Shown here: positions 16,907-25,381 of the stretch, piece by piece | Numbering within the stretch: the first letter of the stretch is position 1 | Layout: each line of letters opens with the position of its first letter | Source of the DNA: Pseudomonadota bacterium | GTDB lineage: Bacteria > Pseudomonadota > Alphaproteobacteria > Sphingomonadales > Sphingomonadaceae | Assembly (NCBI GenBank): GCA_023391375.1 | Contig: JAEWBB010000024.1 | Coordinates: 235,930-299,929, forward strand | Reading direction: 5' to 3' | Length of the DNA stretch: 64,000 nt | Translations under genes and position numbers: made by a program | The notes under the pieces: model-generated | The model's input: only the letters and a program-made list of their open reading frames with translations | What the model was told of the DNA's origin: nothing | The model's database searches: none

Positions 16907-17470
16907 CTAGAGCCCTCGCACCAGCTTCATCACCACCGCGATGAACGGCGGGTCGGTCACCACCTGCTGCCGCCCGCCCGCGCCGAAGGGGAGGAGTTGT
17001 AGCTTGCCGCTCTCGCGCCCGATCAGGCGGCCGAACAGGAAGCGGCCGGCGGGGCGGGGGATGATGACGTCGCGGTTGAGGGCGCTGGCATAGGCGTCGG
17101 CCTCGATCCGGTCGCACCACAGCTCGTCGCCGTGGCGATAGTCGCCGACGCTGCCGGTGACGATCACGCCGACCTGGCCCGGGGCGGGGCGGGGGGCGAC
17201 CAGCTCCATTTGGCGGTTCAACGCCCGTGCGCCGTCCGCGCCGACCTGGCACAGCACCGGCATCTCCGCGCGTTCGGGATGGTCGACCAGGTCCGCCGCG
17301 TCGACGCCCAGCGCGCCGGCGATACGGTTGAGCCAGCCGACCGACACGGTCCGCGTGCCGGTTTCCAGCCGCCCCACCGTCTGCGCTGTGGTCGGCGGAT
17401 CGCAGCGTGCCGCGACCTGTTCCAGCGTCAGCTTTTTGGCCTTCCGCACTTCCCGGATGCGCGTGATCAT
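16907..17470 (-). CDS. XRE family transcriptional regulator
   Basis: 187 residues. The N-terminal helix-turn-helix reads IREVRKAKKLTLEQVAARCDPPTTAQTVGRLETGTRTVS, followed by LNRIAGALGVDAADLV, the standard HTH_3 form. The C-terminal 110 residues (LVAPRPAPGQVGVIVTGSVGDY and on) resemble a peptidase-S24-like or sensor fold, without a visible catalytic Ser-Lys pair. The start is the ATG immediately before the HTH; the longer frame upstream has no coding character. Shares a transcript with the small membrane protein downstream. Confidence 0.85.
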   Translation of the reverse strand: MITRIREVRKAKKLTLEQVAARCDPPTTAQTVGRLETGTRTVSVGWLNRIAGALGVDAADLVDHPERAEMPVLCQVGADGARALNRQMELVAPRPAPGQVGVIVTGSVGDYRHGDELWCDRIEADAYASALNRDVIIPRPAGRFLFGRLIGRESGKLQLLPFGAGGRQQVVTDPPFIAVVMKLVRGL

Positions 17471-17564
17471 CGACCGTCCCCTATAACCGATTTGGTTTTT
17501 TGACTGTCCTACAGATGAGCCTGCGTGGCAAGCCCGGATCGAATCGGGGCGAAGGAGGCGTGTC

Positions 17565-18056
17565 ATGGCGGGACAGAGGTTGCTGGGTGAGAGGGCCCTG
17601 GTCGACGGCGTGCCGGCCGATCGTCCCGCGGCGCGCGGAAAGGCGGCCCGTTCGGTCACCGTCAATCTCGCCGAAAGCCCGCTCGGCTGGCTGTTCGCGC
17701 ACCGCCATATCAGCCGCCGCCAGTTCGATGCGGGCGAGCGGCTCCGCGCCGACTATGAGCGCGGGGCGCTCGGCGCGCGCATCACCATGTCGTGGGAAGG
17801 CACGCCGGTCGCCGGGCGCGGCGGCGGCACCAACCCTCTGCCCGACCTTGCCGGCAGCCAGATGGACGCCCGTGCCCGCTTCGACGCCGCGGTGGCGCAC
17901 GCCGGCGCCGGCCTCGCCGACATCCTGTGGCGCGTGGTGTGCGCGGGCGAGGGGATGCGTGAGGCGGAAAGCGCGCTTGGCTGGCCGGCGCGATCGGGCA
18001 AGCTGGTGCTGACCCTCGCGCTCGACCGCGTGGCGGACTATTACCGCATTCGCTGA
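17565..18056 (+). CDS. DUF6456 domain protein
   Basis: 163 residues, soluble. The signature of this alphaproteobacterial family is visible: NLAESPLGWLFAHRHISRRQFDAGERLRADYERGALG (about residues 34-70), then ITMSWEG and AVAHAGAGLADILWRVVCAGEGMREAESALGWPARSGKLVL near the end. The family is small and uncharacterised; the C-terminal part resembles a helix-turn-helix. Divergent from the XRE gene, so the 94-base gap between them may carry promoters for both. Confidence 0.82.
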   Translation: MAGQRLLGERALVDGVPADRPAARGKAARSVTVNLAESPLGWLFAHRHISRRQFDAGERLRADYERGALGARITMSWEGTPVAGRGGGTNPLPDLAGSQMDARARFDAAVAHAGAGLADILWRVVCAGEGMREAESALGWPARSGKLVLTLALDRVADYYRIR

Positions 18057-18077
18057 AGGCCCGAACGAGGGCCGACG

Positions 18078-18103
18078 CATAGTGTAACCTTTGTAACCTT
18101 CCG
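18078..18103 (+). repeat. 26-bp sequence shared exactly with 53141-53166
   Basis: The 26 bases CATAGTG...CTTCCG contain a perfect 9-bp tandem duplication, TGTAACCTT twice in a row. The identical sequence occurs in inverted orientation at 53141-53166. Here it lies 15 bases before the GST start codon, where it could overlap a promoter or leader. Confidence 0.9.
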
Positions 18104-18118
18104 ACGGAGACCGCCCGC

Positions 18119-18766
18119 ATGATCCTGTTCGGTTCGACCTTCTCGCCCTACGTTCGCAAGGTCGTCGCCTTCGCCGCCGAAAAGGGCATCGCCCTCGACC
18201 TCGAGGCGATCCGCCTCAACGATCCCAACCCCGAGTTTCGCGCCGCCAGCCCGTTCCGCAAGATGCCGGCGCTCAAGGACGGCGACTTCATGCTCGCCGA
18301 CTCCAGCGCCATCGTCCAGTACCTCGAGGCCAAGCAGCCCGAGCCGAACCTGATCCCGCTGGAACCGCGCGCGCGGGGCAAGGCGATCTGGTGGGACGAA
18401 TGGTCGGACACGCTACTCGTCGCCTGCGGCGGCAAGATGTTCTTCAATCGCGTGGTCGCTCCGCGCTTCCTCGGCCGCGACGGCGACCTCGACATGGCCG
18501 ACAAGGCGGAGTGCGACGAACTGCCGCCGCTCCTCGACTATCTCGAAGGGCAGATTCCGGCATCGGGCTTCCTGGTCGAGGACCGGCTGACCCTGGCCGA
18601 CATCGCGGTGGCCGGTCCCTTCGCCAACCTCAAGCACGCCCGCTTCACCCTCGACGCGGCGCGCTACCCGAACATCGCCGCCTACACCGCCGCCATCCTG
18701 GCGCGCCCGTCGTTCGCCGCCGCGGTGGCGCGCGAAACCGCCTTCCTCGAGCGCGCGGAGGCATAA
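18119..18766 (+). CDS. Glutathione S-transferase family protein
   Basis: 215 residues. The thioredoxin-like N-terminal domain has FGSTFSPYVRKVVAFAAEKGIALD (Ser near the N-terminus as candidate catalytic residue), FRAASPFRKMPALKDGD with the cis-proline, and LADSSAIVQYLEAKQP for glutathione gamma-glutamyl binding. The C-terminal helical domain contains LVEDRLTLADIAVAGPFANL. Substrate cannot be inferred. A terminator hairpin follows. Confidence 0.92.
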   Translation: MILFGSTFSPYVRKVVAFAAEKGIALDLEAIRLNDPNPEFRAASPFRKMPALKDGDFMLADSSAIVQYLEAKQPEPNLIPLEPRARGKAIWWDEWSDTLLVACGGKMFFNRVVAPRFLGRDGDLDMADKAECDELPPLLDYLEGQIPASGFLVEDRLTLADIAVAGPFANLKHARFTLDAARYPNIAAYTAAILARPSFAAAVARETAFLERAEA

Positions 18767-18770
18767 CAAG

Positions 18771-18796
18771 AAGGGCCGCCCGAACGGACGGCCCTT
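18771..18796. terminator. Bidirectional hairpin terminator
   Basis: AAGGGCCG pairs with CGGCCCTT; an inner CCG/CGG extends the stem past one mismatch. It lies between the converging GST gene and the acidic low-complexity gene. Confidence 0.65.
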
Positions 18797-18818
18797 CGAT
18801 CTACGCGAGACGCAACGC

Positions 18819-19166
18819 TTATTTGCCCTCGGGCGCTTCCGAGTCTTCGTCGTCGATCAGTTCGCTCGACGTGTCGCTCCGGCTGTCCGACCCGACGAAG
18901 CCGCCACTCTGCTGGCTGCCCTGTTGGCCGGTCATCGACGATCCTTCGACGTCACTGCGGTTCTGGGTCATCGAATCTGCGCTTTCCGACGATCCGTAAT
19001 CGGCCATCGTCGAGGCGCCTTCGGCCGGCTCGCCCGGCTGGTCGTTGGTGCCCTGGTCCAGCTGGTCGGAACGGGCCTGGTCGGCCTTGTCCTGGGGCTG
19101 CTGGGCGGCTTGCGACTTCGAGAAGTCGGCCTGCTTGTCGTTGTCGCGGTTCATGTCGTTGTTCAT
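18819..19166 (-). CDS. Low-complexity acidic hydrophilic protein
   Basis: 115 residues with almost no hydrophobic core: rich in Asp, Ser, Gln and Glu (for example SQAAQQPQDKADQARSDQLD, and SSELIDDEDSEAPEGK at the end). This predicts intrinsic disorder, reminiscent of desiccation- or stress-related hydrophilins, though no LEA or KGG motif is present. A good GTGGAGGACAGC site precedes the ATG MNNDMNRDN, which decides the start against a longer frame. Function unknown. Confidence 0.68.
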   Translation of the reverse strand: MNNDMNRDNDKQADFSKSQAAQQPQDKADQARSDQLDQGTNDQPGEPAEGASTMADYGSSESADSMTQNRSDVEGSSMTGQQGSQQSGGFVGSDSRSDTSSELIDDEDSEAPEGK

Positions 19167-19333
19167 GCTGTCCTCCACGCATTCCCCGATGCTCACGAAT
19201 GAAACAGCGGCGGAATCGAGGTCGTTCCGCAGGGCCGGCCTCGGATGCGACGAAGCGCGATGTGGCGCCGAAACGATGCGCCGTCGCGGCCCAATGTCGC
19301 CTTGCCGCCATTGCGACGAACGTAAAATGAAAA

Positions 19334-19364
19334 GGGCCGCCGCGACACTTGGTCGCGGCGGCCC
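19334..19364 (-). terminator. Intrinsic terminator of the rpsF-rpsR-rplI operon
   Basis: Perfect 13-bp stem GGGCCGCCGCGAC with GTCGCGGCGGCCC around a 5-base loop. On the minus strand it is followed by TTTTCATTTT, the expected U-tract. It begins 24 bases after the rplI stop. Confidence 0.92.
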
Positions 19365-19387
19365 TGATCTTGTCTCAGCGCGGAAGC

Positions 19388-20020
19388 TTAAGCTTCTTCG
19401 CTGGCCTCGTCGGCAGCCGGGGCTTCCGGAGCGGCTTCGGCGGTCTCGCCTTCGTCGCCCAGGATGGTGCCCGGTTCGGCGTTGGGATCATATTCCTCGG
19501 TGAAGCCACCGACGTTGCGTTCGTCGGCCTGGTCGGCGAGGACGTCGACGCCCTGCGCCTGCAGTTCGGCTTCTTCCGGCGAGCGCGCGACGTTGGCCTT
19601 GACCGTGACGCTCACTTCCGGATGGAGGACGACCTTCACTTCGTGGAGGCCGATGGTCTTGATCGGCGCCTTGATCGCGATCTGGGCCTTCGACACCTTG
19701 GTGCCGTCGGCGTCCAGCGCCTCGACCAGGTCGCGGGCCGAGACCGAACCGTACAGCTGGCCGGTGTTCGACGCCTGGCGGATCAGGACGACGGTCTTGC
19801 CGTCGATGTCCTTCGACGCCTTCTCCGCGTCGCTACGCTTGGAGGCGTTGTCGCTTTCGATCTTCGCGCGGTTGGCTTCGAAGACCTTCTTGTTGGCGTC
19901 GTTGGCGCGCAGCGCCTTCTTGTTCGGCAGCAGGTAGTTGCGTGCGAAACCGTTCTTGACGGTCACGACGTCGCCGATCTGGCCGAGCTTCTCGACGCGT
20001 TCGAGCAGGATAACTTCCAT
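19388..20020 (-). CDS. rplI: 50S ribosomal protein L9
   Basis: 210 residues. The N-terminal RNA-binding domain is canonical ([32 protein letters not shown]), the connecting helix is [22 protein letters not shown], and the C-terminal domain runs to about residue 150 ([21 protein letters not shown]). The final 55 residues form an extra tail dominated by Glu, Ala and Asp, longer than the usual 150-residue protein; such tails occur in sphingomonads. Last gene of the rpsF-rpsR-rplI operon, followed by a strong terminator. Confidence 0.97.
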   Translation of the reverse strand: MEVILLERVEKLGQIGDVVTVKNGFARNYLLPNKKALRANDANKKVFEANRAKIESDNASKRSDAEKASKDIDGKTVVLIRQASNTGQLYGSVSARDLVEALDADGTKVSKAQIAIKAPIKTIGLHEVKVVLHPEVSVTVKANVARSPEEAELQAQGVDVLADQADERNVGGFTEEYDPNAEPGTILGDEGETAEAAPEAPAADEASEEA

Positions 20021-20032
20021 GGGTCGCTCTCC

Positions 20033-20257
20033 TTACTTCACGACGTAGGGGAGCAGGCCGATGTGGCGGGCGCGCTTGATCGCCTTCGCCAGCTCACGCT
20101 GCTTCTTGGCCGACACCGCGGTGATGCGGCTCGGGACGATCTTGCCACGCTCGGAGACGAAGCCCTGGAGCAGGCGAACGTCCTTGTAATCGATGCGCGG
20201 GGCTTCCTTGCCCGAGAAGGGGCAGGACTTGCGGCGGCGGAAAAACGGACGGGCCAT
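20033..20257 (-). CDS. rpsR: 30S ribosomal protein S18
   Basis: 74 residues, basic, with the S18 signature [43 protein letters not shown] and the end LLPYVVK. It binds the platform of the small subunit next to S6, whose gene precedes it by three bases. rplI follows after 12 bases. Confidence 0.98.
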   Translation of the reverse strand: MARPFFRRRKSCPFSGKEAPRIDYKDVRLLQGFVSERGKIVPSRITAVSAKKQRELAKAIKRARHIGLLPYVVK

Positions 20258-20260
20258 GGT

Positions 20261-20626
20261 TTAAGCCTCCTGCTCGTCGCGGCGGCCGCGGCGTTCCGAA
20301 CGCTCGGCCTTGCGCATCATGACGGTCGGGCCCTGCTCGAGCTCGTCGACGCGGATCGTCATGTAGCGGATGATGTCTTCGTTGATGCCGGTCTGGCGTT
20401 CCAGTTCGGCGACCGCAGCGGCCGGGGCGTCAAGCTCGAGCATGACGTAGTGGGCCTTGCGGTTCTTGGCGATCTTGTAAGCAAGACCCTTGAGACCCCA
20501 GGTCTCGGTCTTGACGACCTTGCCACCGTTGTCGGTGACGATGGTCGAAGCGTTTTCCGCAAGCGCGTCCACCTGGGCCTGGGCCAGGTCCTGACGCGCA
20601 AGGAAAATATGCTCGTAGAGCGGCAT
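20261..20626 (-). CDS. rpsF: 30S ribosomal protein S6
   Basis: 121 residues: [22 protein letters not shown] at the start, [26 protein letters not shown] centrally and a basic C-terminal tail ([16 protein letters not shown]). First gene of the operon; in other bacteria the S6-S18 pair can repress its own leader. The 176 bases upstream to the divergent flavoprotein gene contain GC-rich inverted repeats but I could not confirm a specific leader structure. Confidence 0.97.
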   Translation of the reverse strand: MPLYEHIFLARQDLAQAQVDALAENASTIVTDNGGKVVKTETWGLKGLAYKIAKNRKAHYVMLELDAPAAAVAELERQTGINEDIIRYMTIRVDELEQGPTVMMRKAERSERRGRRDEQEA

Positions 20627-20802
20627 ATTTCATGCACCTATGTTGGCCGATCGCTGATGCCCGCACGATGCGAGACACCCCTCCGGCTGTCGTTCCAAAG
20701 TAATCAGCCGCGGCAGGCGGACCCGTCGCGGCTGGCGGCCCTATGCCGCAAGAAGGGTGGAAAGGCAAGCCGCGCTTGACGCGTGGGCGAGAGGAGAGCG
20801 TG

Positions 20803-21927
20803 ATGCGCGCCATGACGACTCGGCACGACTGGGTGGCAAAGGCGCGGGCGCTTTCGGGGGAGATCGGCGCCCATTGCGCGGCGCACGATGCCGACGACAG
20901 CTTTGTCTCCGAAGCCTTCGCCGCCCTGAAACGCGAAGGCTTCTTTTCCGCGTTGGTACCGGTGGAATTCGGCGGCGACGACGTCAGCGTGACCGAGCTG
21001 GGACACGCCATCCGGGTCATCGCCGCTGCCTGCAGTTCGACCGGGCTGGCGTTCACCATGCACAGCCACGTCACGGCGCTAGCTGCATGGCGCCATCGCC
21101 AAGGTCAGCCAGGCCTCGAGGGCCTGCTGCGCAAGGTCGGCGAAGGTGCGATCCTGTTGTCGAGCGGGGGATCGGACTGGCTGCCGAGCGGCGGGACGGC
21201 CGAAAAGGTTGACGGCGGCTACCGCATCACCGCCCGCAAGGGCTTTTCCAGCGGCACGCCCGCCGGGACGATCCTCGCCACCAGCGCGGTGATCGCCGAC
21301 GATCCGGAAGGCCCGACCGTCATCCACTTCCCGGTGCCGCTGAGTGCCGAAGGCGTTTCCGTCGAGGAGACGTGGCGGGTAATGGGGATGCGCGGCACCG
21401 GCAGCCACGACATCGTCCTCGACCAGGTGTTTGTGCCCGACGAGGTCGTCACCGCCCGCCGTCCGCAAGGCAAATGGCATCCCTTTTTCCACGCGATCAG
21501 CATGATCGCGTTCCCCGTCATTTACTCCGCCTATGTCGGCGTTGCCGAAGCCGCGCGCGACAAGGCGCTCGAGCTCGCGAAAAAGCGCCCGGCCGATGCG
21601 GGCCTGATCGCGACCGTCGGGCAGATGGAGAATGCGCTGCTCACCGCGCGAACCCTGCACGAGCGGATGTTGTGGCTGTCCGACAATGCCTCGCCGGGGC
21701 CGGAAACGACCAAGGAAGCGCTCGCGCTGCGCACGCTTGTCGGCGACGCGGCGATCGCGACGGTGGAAAAGGCGATGATGGTCGCCGGTGGCGCAGCCTT
21801 CTATCGCTCGAAGGGCCTGGAGCGCTCGTTCCGCGACGTGCAGGCGGCGCGCTTCCACCCGCTGCAACCCCCTGCGCAACTGGATTTCTCGGGACGGGTG
21901 ACGCTCGGCCTCGACCTCGACGCCTAG
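20803..21927 (+). CDS. Acyl-CoA dehydrogenase-like flavoprotein (DszC/SfnB-type candidate)
   Basis: 374 residues with the three acyl-CoA dehydrogenase domains: helical N-terminus (FAALKREGFFSALVPVEFGGDD), beta barrel with ILLSSGGSDWLPSGGTAEKVDGGYRITARKGFSSGTPAG, and a C-terminal helical domain (YVGVAEAARDKALELAKK). The WxxSGG-type barrel and the late FHPLQPPAQLDFSGRVTLG resemble flavin monooxygenases of the DszC/SfnB group as much as true dehydrogenases; I cannot identify the catalytic Glu. GAGGAG before the ATG decides the start, 60 bases inside a longer frame. Confidence 0.8.
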   Translation: MRAMTTRHDWVAKARALSGEIGAHCAAHDADDSFVSEAFAALKREGFFSALVPVEFGGDDVSVTELGHAIRVIAAACSSTGLAFTMHSHVTALAAWRHRQGQPGLEGLLRKVGEGAILLSSGGSDWLPSGGTAEKVDGGYRITARKGFSSGTPAGTILATSAVIADDPEGPTVIHFPVPLSAEGVSVEETWRVMGMRGTGSHDIVLDQVFVPDEVVTARRPQGKWHPFFHAISMIAFPVIYSAYVGVAEAARDKALELAKKRPADAGLIATVGQMENALLTARTLHERMLWLSDNASPGPETTKEALALRTLVGDAAIATVEKAMMVAGGAAFYRSKGLERSFRDVQAARFHPLQPPAQLDFSGRVTLGLDLDA

Positions 21928-22766
21928 CAGGCGAGCTTGACGGCGTGGGTGTGAACGGGGGCGGCGAACCCCTTCAGGTCGCGCGGGCCGGCATCCTCGA
22001 ACGCCAGGCCCTTGCCGAGGCACAGGTCGCTGACGACGTTCGACACGAGCACGCCGCCGGGTTCGGCGCAGGCGCACAGGCGCGCGGCTAGCTGCACCGT
22101 CGATCCGAACAGGTCGTTATTCTCCTCGACCGGTTCCCCCGCGCTGATGCCGATGCGCAGGTTCATCGGGCAGTCGGGCCCCATCTCTCGCCGGCAAACC
22201 TCGACAGCGGCCATGATCTGGCAGGCGCAACGCACCGCGCTGGCCGCCGACAGGAAGGCGGCCATGATGCCGTCGCCGGTATGCTTGATTTCGGTGCCGC
22301 GATTGGCCGCGAGCGACGAGCGCACGATCACGTCGTGCTTGCGCAACATTCCCATCGCCACCTCGTCGCCCAGCGTGCTGGTCGTCTGGGTTGAATCGAC
22401 GATGTCGGTGAACATCACGGCACGCACGCCGGTATCGCGGTCGGTCGGCGTAGTGGCGCCGGGGACCAGCGCCGATCCGGCGTCGTTGATCCCGGTTTCG
22501 CCCATGAAGCTGTCGAGCAGGTCCGGATCGACCTCGATCAGCTTTTCGGCGAGCAGGCCGTGCGCTTCCTGGTGGACGCAGTGAGCCGCATCTGCCGAGG
22601 GCGCGTCGACCAGGCAGAACAGCTTGCCACGTTCCTTGTTGAACCAGTATTTCTTGTAGTCGACGCCGAATTCTTCCTGCCGCTCAAGGTCCTTGATGTG
22701 AGCGCCGGCGAGCGCCTCCCAAGGGGTATCCGGATCGACCGTGTGGATGTCCATGAACAGCGGCAT
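21924..22766 (-). CDS. DUF4242 - class III adenylate/guanylate cyclase fusion
   Basis: 280 residues. Residues 1-85 form a DUF4242 domain (MPLFMDIHTVDPDTPWEALAG; KYWFNKERGKLFCLVDAPSADAAHCVHQEAHG), a small ferredoxin-like fold reported to bind metal in actinobacteria. From about 108 a class III cyclase domain follows: VMFTDIVDST and KHTGDGIMAAF with the two metal-binding aspartates, then GSTVQLAARLC, where the usual transition-state Asn of VNxAARL is Gln. Fusion implies metal- or ligand-controlled cNMP synthesis, an inference. CGGGAGG before the ATG fixes the start. Divergent from the Rieske oxygenase. Confidence 0.88.
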   Translation of the reverse strand: MPLFMDIHTVDPDTPWEALAGAHIKDLERQEEFGVDYKKYWFNKERGKLFCLVDAPSADAAHCVHQEAHGLLAEKLIEVDPDLLDSFMGETGINDAGSALVPGATTPTDRDTGVRAVMFTDIVDSTQTTSTLGDEVAMGMLRKHDVIVRSSLAANRGTEIKHTGDGIMAAFLSAASAVRCACQIMAAVEVCRREMGPDCPMNLRIGISAGEPVEENNDLFGSTVQLAARLCACAEPGGVLVSNVVSDLCLGKGLAFEDAGPRDLKGFAAPVHTHAVKLAC

Positions 22767-22840
22767 TGCGCGCCTCCCGCAGCAACCGGCGTTGCATACA
22801 TGGATTTGCCTTTGCCGCCAATTGTCGATTGGAAACGGGA

Positions 22841-24025
22841 ATGGCAAAAGGGGCCATGGCGACCCAGGCGCGACCCCTGCAGGATTCCGATCCGCTCGAC
22901 GGCATGAGCCTGCCCGGCTGGCTGTACCACGACGCGGATTTCTTCGAAGCCGAAAAGGCCGCCTTCCTCCGCGCCAGCCCGCAGGTTGTGTGTCACGAGA
23001 GCGAGGTCGCCTTGCCCGGCGAATGGCGCAAGATCGACCTGTTCGGGGAAAGCATCATCGTCATTCGCGGCGACGACGGGGCGGTCCGCGCATTCCACAA
23101 CGTCTGCCGACACCGCGGTTCGCGGCTGGTCGATGGGGAGGGCGGATGCGTCAGGGTGCTGACCTGCCCCTACCATGCCTGGAGCTATGCGCGCGACGGG
23201 GCGCTGGTCGGCATTCCCCACCGGCAGGAATATCCCGGGCTCGACCCGTCGACATTGGGCCTGAAACCCGTCGGAATCGAAAACTGGCGGGGCTTTTTGT
23301 TCGTGCGGCTGGAAGACGGGTTGCCGACTGTCGCGCAAATGATGGCGCCGTACGATGCCGAGGTCGCGCCTTACCGGTTCGAGGACCTGCGGGCGACGGG
23401 CAAGGTGACGCTGCGGCCCCGCGACCTGAACTGGAAGACGATCGCCGACAATTATTCCGACCACCTCCACATCCCGGTCGGCCATCCTGGCCTCAGCCGC
23501 CTGTTCGGCCGCAGCTATGCGATCGAGGCGAGCGCGTGGGTCGACCGGATGGAAGGGGAATTACGCGAGGACGACAGCGCCAACCCGTCGGAACGCGCCT
23601 ACCAGCGGCTGCTGCCGCGGGTCGACCACCTGCCGGACAGCCATCAGCGCAAATGGCTTTACTACAAGCTGTTCCCCTGCGTGGCGTTCGACATCTATCC
23701 GGACCAGGTCGACTTCATGCAGTGGATCCCGACCGGGCCGACGACCAGCGTGATCCGCGAGATCAGTTATGCGCTTCCCGACGCCAGGCCCGAAATGCGC
23801 GCCGCGCGCTACCTCAACTGGCGGATCAACCGCCGGGTCAACGCCGAGGACACCGACTTGATCGCGCGGGTGCAGGCCGGAATGCAAAGCGCCAGTTACG
23901 AGGCCGGGCCGCTCGGCACCAGCGAGGTCTGCCTGCGCAGTTTCGCCCGGCGCCTTCGCGACATGATCCCCGAATCTAGGCTTCCGACGGCACCGCCACC
24001 CGGTTGGGCCAGCGCTTCCGGCTGA
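22841..24025 (+). CDS. Rieske aromatic ring-hydroxylating oxygenase, alpha subunit
   Basis: About 394 residues. The N-terminal Rieske domain has CRHRGSRL and, 17 residues on, CPYHAWSY, giving the C-x-H and C-x2-H ligands of a [2Fe-2S] cluster. The catalytic domain has DNYSDHLHIPVGHPGL with the two histidines of the mononuclear iron site. No beta subunit or reductase gene is adjacent, so electron partners must lie elsewhere. A second in-frame ATG 15 bases on is equally possible. The 3' end overlaps the converging permease gene by 50 bases. Confidence 0.9.
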   Translation: MAKGAMATQARPLQDSDPLDGMSLPGWLYHDADFFEAEKAAFLRASPQVVCHESEVALPGEWRKIDLFGESIIVIRGDDGAVRAFHNVCRHRGSRLVDGEGGCVRVLTCPYHAWSYARDGALVGIPHRQEYPGLDPSTLGLKPVGIENWRGFLFVRLEDGLPTVAQMMAPYDAEVAPYRFEDLRATGKVTLRPRDLNWKTIADNYSDHLHIPVGHPGLSRLFGRSYAIEASAWVDRMEGELREDDSANPSERAYQRLLPRVDHLPDSHQRKWLYYKLFPCVAFDIYPDQVDFMQWIPTGPTTSVIREISYALPDARPEMRAARYLNWRINRRVNAEDTDLIARVQAGMQSASYEAGPLGTSEVCLRSFARRLRDMIPESRLPTAPPPGWASASG

Positions 24026-25295
24026 ACCAGCGGACAGGCAAGCCGGCCAGCATCAGCGCGAAGGCCCACAGCACCGGATGCAGGCCCGAGCCGTAGAACA
24101 TCGCCAGCGAATAGAGGATCGCGACGAGGCCGAACACGGCCGGCACCGCCTTCAGCTTCCACGCCGCCGCGGCGCAAACGATGTACAGCACCAGCGCGCC
24201 GATCGCCGACACCAACGAGATAAAGGCGAAGGCCTCGACGAAGCTGTCCGACATGCTGGCCGCGACGAGCACGATGGCGATGGCGGCGGCGGTCAGCAGC
24301 GATCCGGTGGCGACGCCATTGGCATTGGTCTTCGCAAACATTGGCGGCATGTCGCCGGCATTGGCGATGGCGCGCGCCACTTCGACCGAAATCAGGATGA
24401 GGGCGTTGCCGGTCCCGAACGCGCTGACGGCCGCAATGACGGCAACCAGGGCCCCGGCCACGGGGCCCAGCGCCGGGGCGATGGCATCGGCGAACGGCGC
24501 ACTCGACTGGGCGGCGATCGCGCTGGGCAGCAGCCACAGGACGGCGACTGTCGCGCAAAGATAGATGACGGCGGTGATGGCCGTCCCGCGGATGGTGGCG
24601 GCGGGCACCGCTTCCTCGGCCTTGTCGGTGACGTTGGCGGTGATCGGCCCGGCTTCGAACCCGGTGAAGGCAAACAGCATCAGCGCGCTGGCCGCGGCGA
24701 TCCCGGCCAGGCTGACCGGCGTCGGCTCCAGCGGCTCGACCGGCGTGGCCGATCCGAAGCGGCCGAGCGCGAGGACGACGACCAGCAGCAGCGGGATGAC
24801 CTTGATCAGCGCCGCGACGACCTGCACCCGCCCGGCAGAACGGGCGCCCGAAATCTGGATGACGGTGAGGATCAGGATCGATCCGACGGCGACGCCGAGC
24901 AGGCCGGGACCGGCACCGACCGCCGGAAGGACGTGGGCCAGCGCGCCCCCGATGGCGACCGCGACCGCCGCGACACCGGTCAGCTGGGACCACAGCGCAC
25001 TCCACATCGTCAGGAAAGCGGCACGGTCGCCGAACGCCGCCGCGACATAGCTATACGGCCCGCCCGGCATGCGCGCCGCCAGCCGGCCCATCGCCAGCGC
25101 CAGCATCAGCGTGCCGATGCCGGTGACGAAGAAGGCGATGACCAGGTTCATGCCGTAGGGCGCGGTGGTCGCGGGCAAAAGGTAGATGCCGGAACCGATG
25201 ATCGTGCCGACCACCATCGCGAAGCTCATCAGGGCGCCCAGCCGCTTGGATGGCGGTGGGGGCGGCGGGGGCGGCGGGGCAATATGCGGATCCAT
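23976..25295 (-). CDS. APC family amino acid permease
   Basis: 439 residues with about 12 hydrophobic helices. The first helix carries the APC substrate-binding GTIIGSGIYLLP, and FAFTGFEAGPITANVTDKAEEAVPAATIRGT is the characteristic helix 6-7 region. A proline run (nine in a row after MDPHIA) precedes the first helix and is unusual for the family. Substrate is probably an amino acid but unidentified. Start taken at MDPHIA; no strong ribosome site is visible. Confidence 0.9.
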   Translation of the reverse strand: MDPHIAPPPPPPPPPSKRLGALMSFAMVVGTIIGSGIYLLPATTAPYGMNLVIAFFVTGIGTLMLALAMGRLAARMPGGPYSYVAAAFGDRAAFLTMWSALWSQLTGVAAVAVAIGGALAHVLPAVGAGPGLLGVAVGSILILTVIQISGARSAGRVQVVAALIKVIPLLLVVVLALGRFGSATPVEPLEPTPVSLAGIAAASALMLFAFTGFEAGPITANVTDKAEEAVPAATIRGTAITAVIYLCATVAVLWLLPSAIAAQSSAPFADAIAPALGPVAGALVAVIAAVSAFGTGNALILISVEVARAIANAGDMPPMFAKTNANGVATGSLLTAAAIAIVLVAASMSDSFVEAFAFISLVSAIGALVLYIVCAAAAWKLKAVPAVFGLVAILYSLAMFYGSGLHPVLWAFALMLAGLPVRWFSRKRWPNRVAVPSEA

Positions 25296-25381
25296 AGGGC
25301 CATCGCTTCGCACCGAAGCGCGGGGTTGGCAATCCGAACTTGCGGGCCTAGGCCGCCCGCCGAACCAAGAGGGGATTTTCG

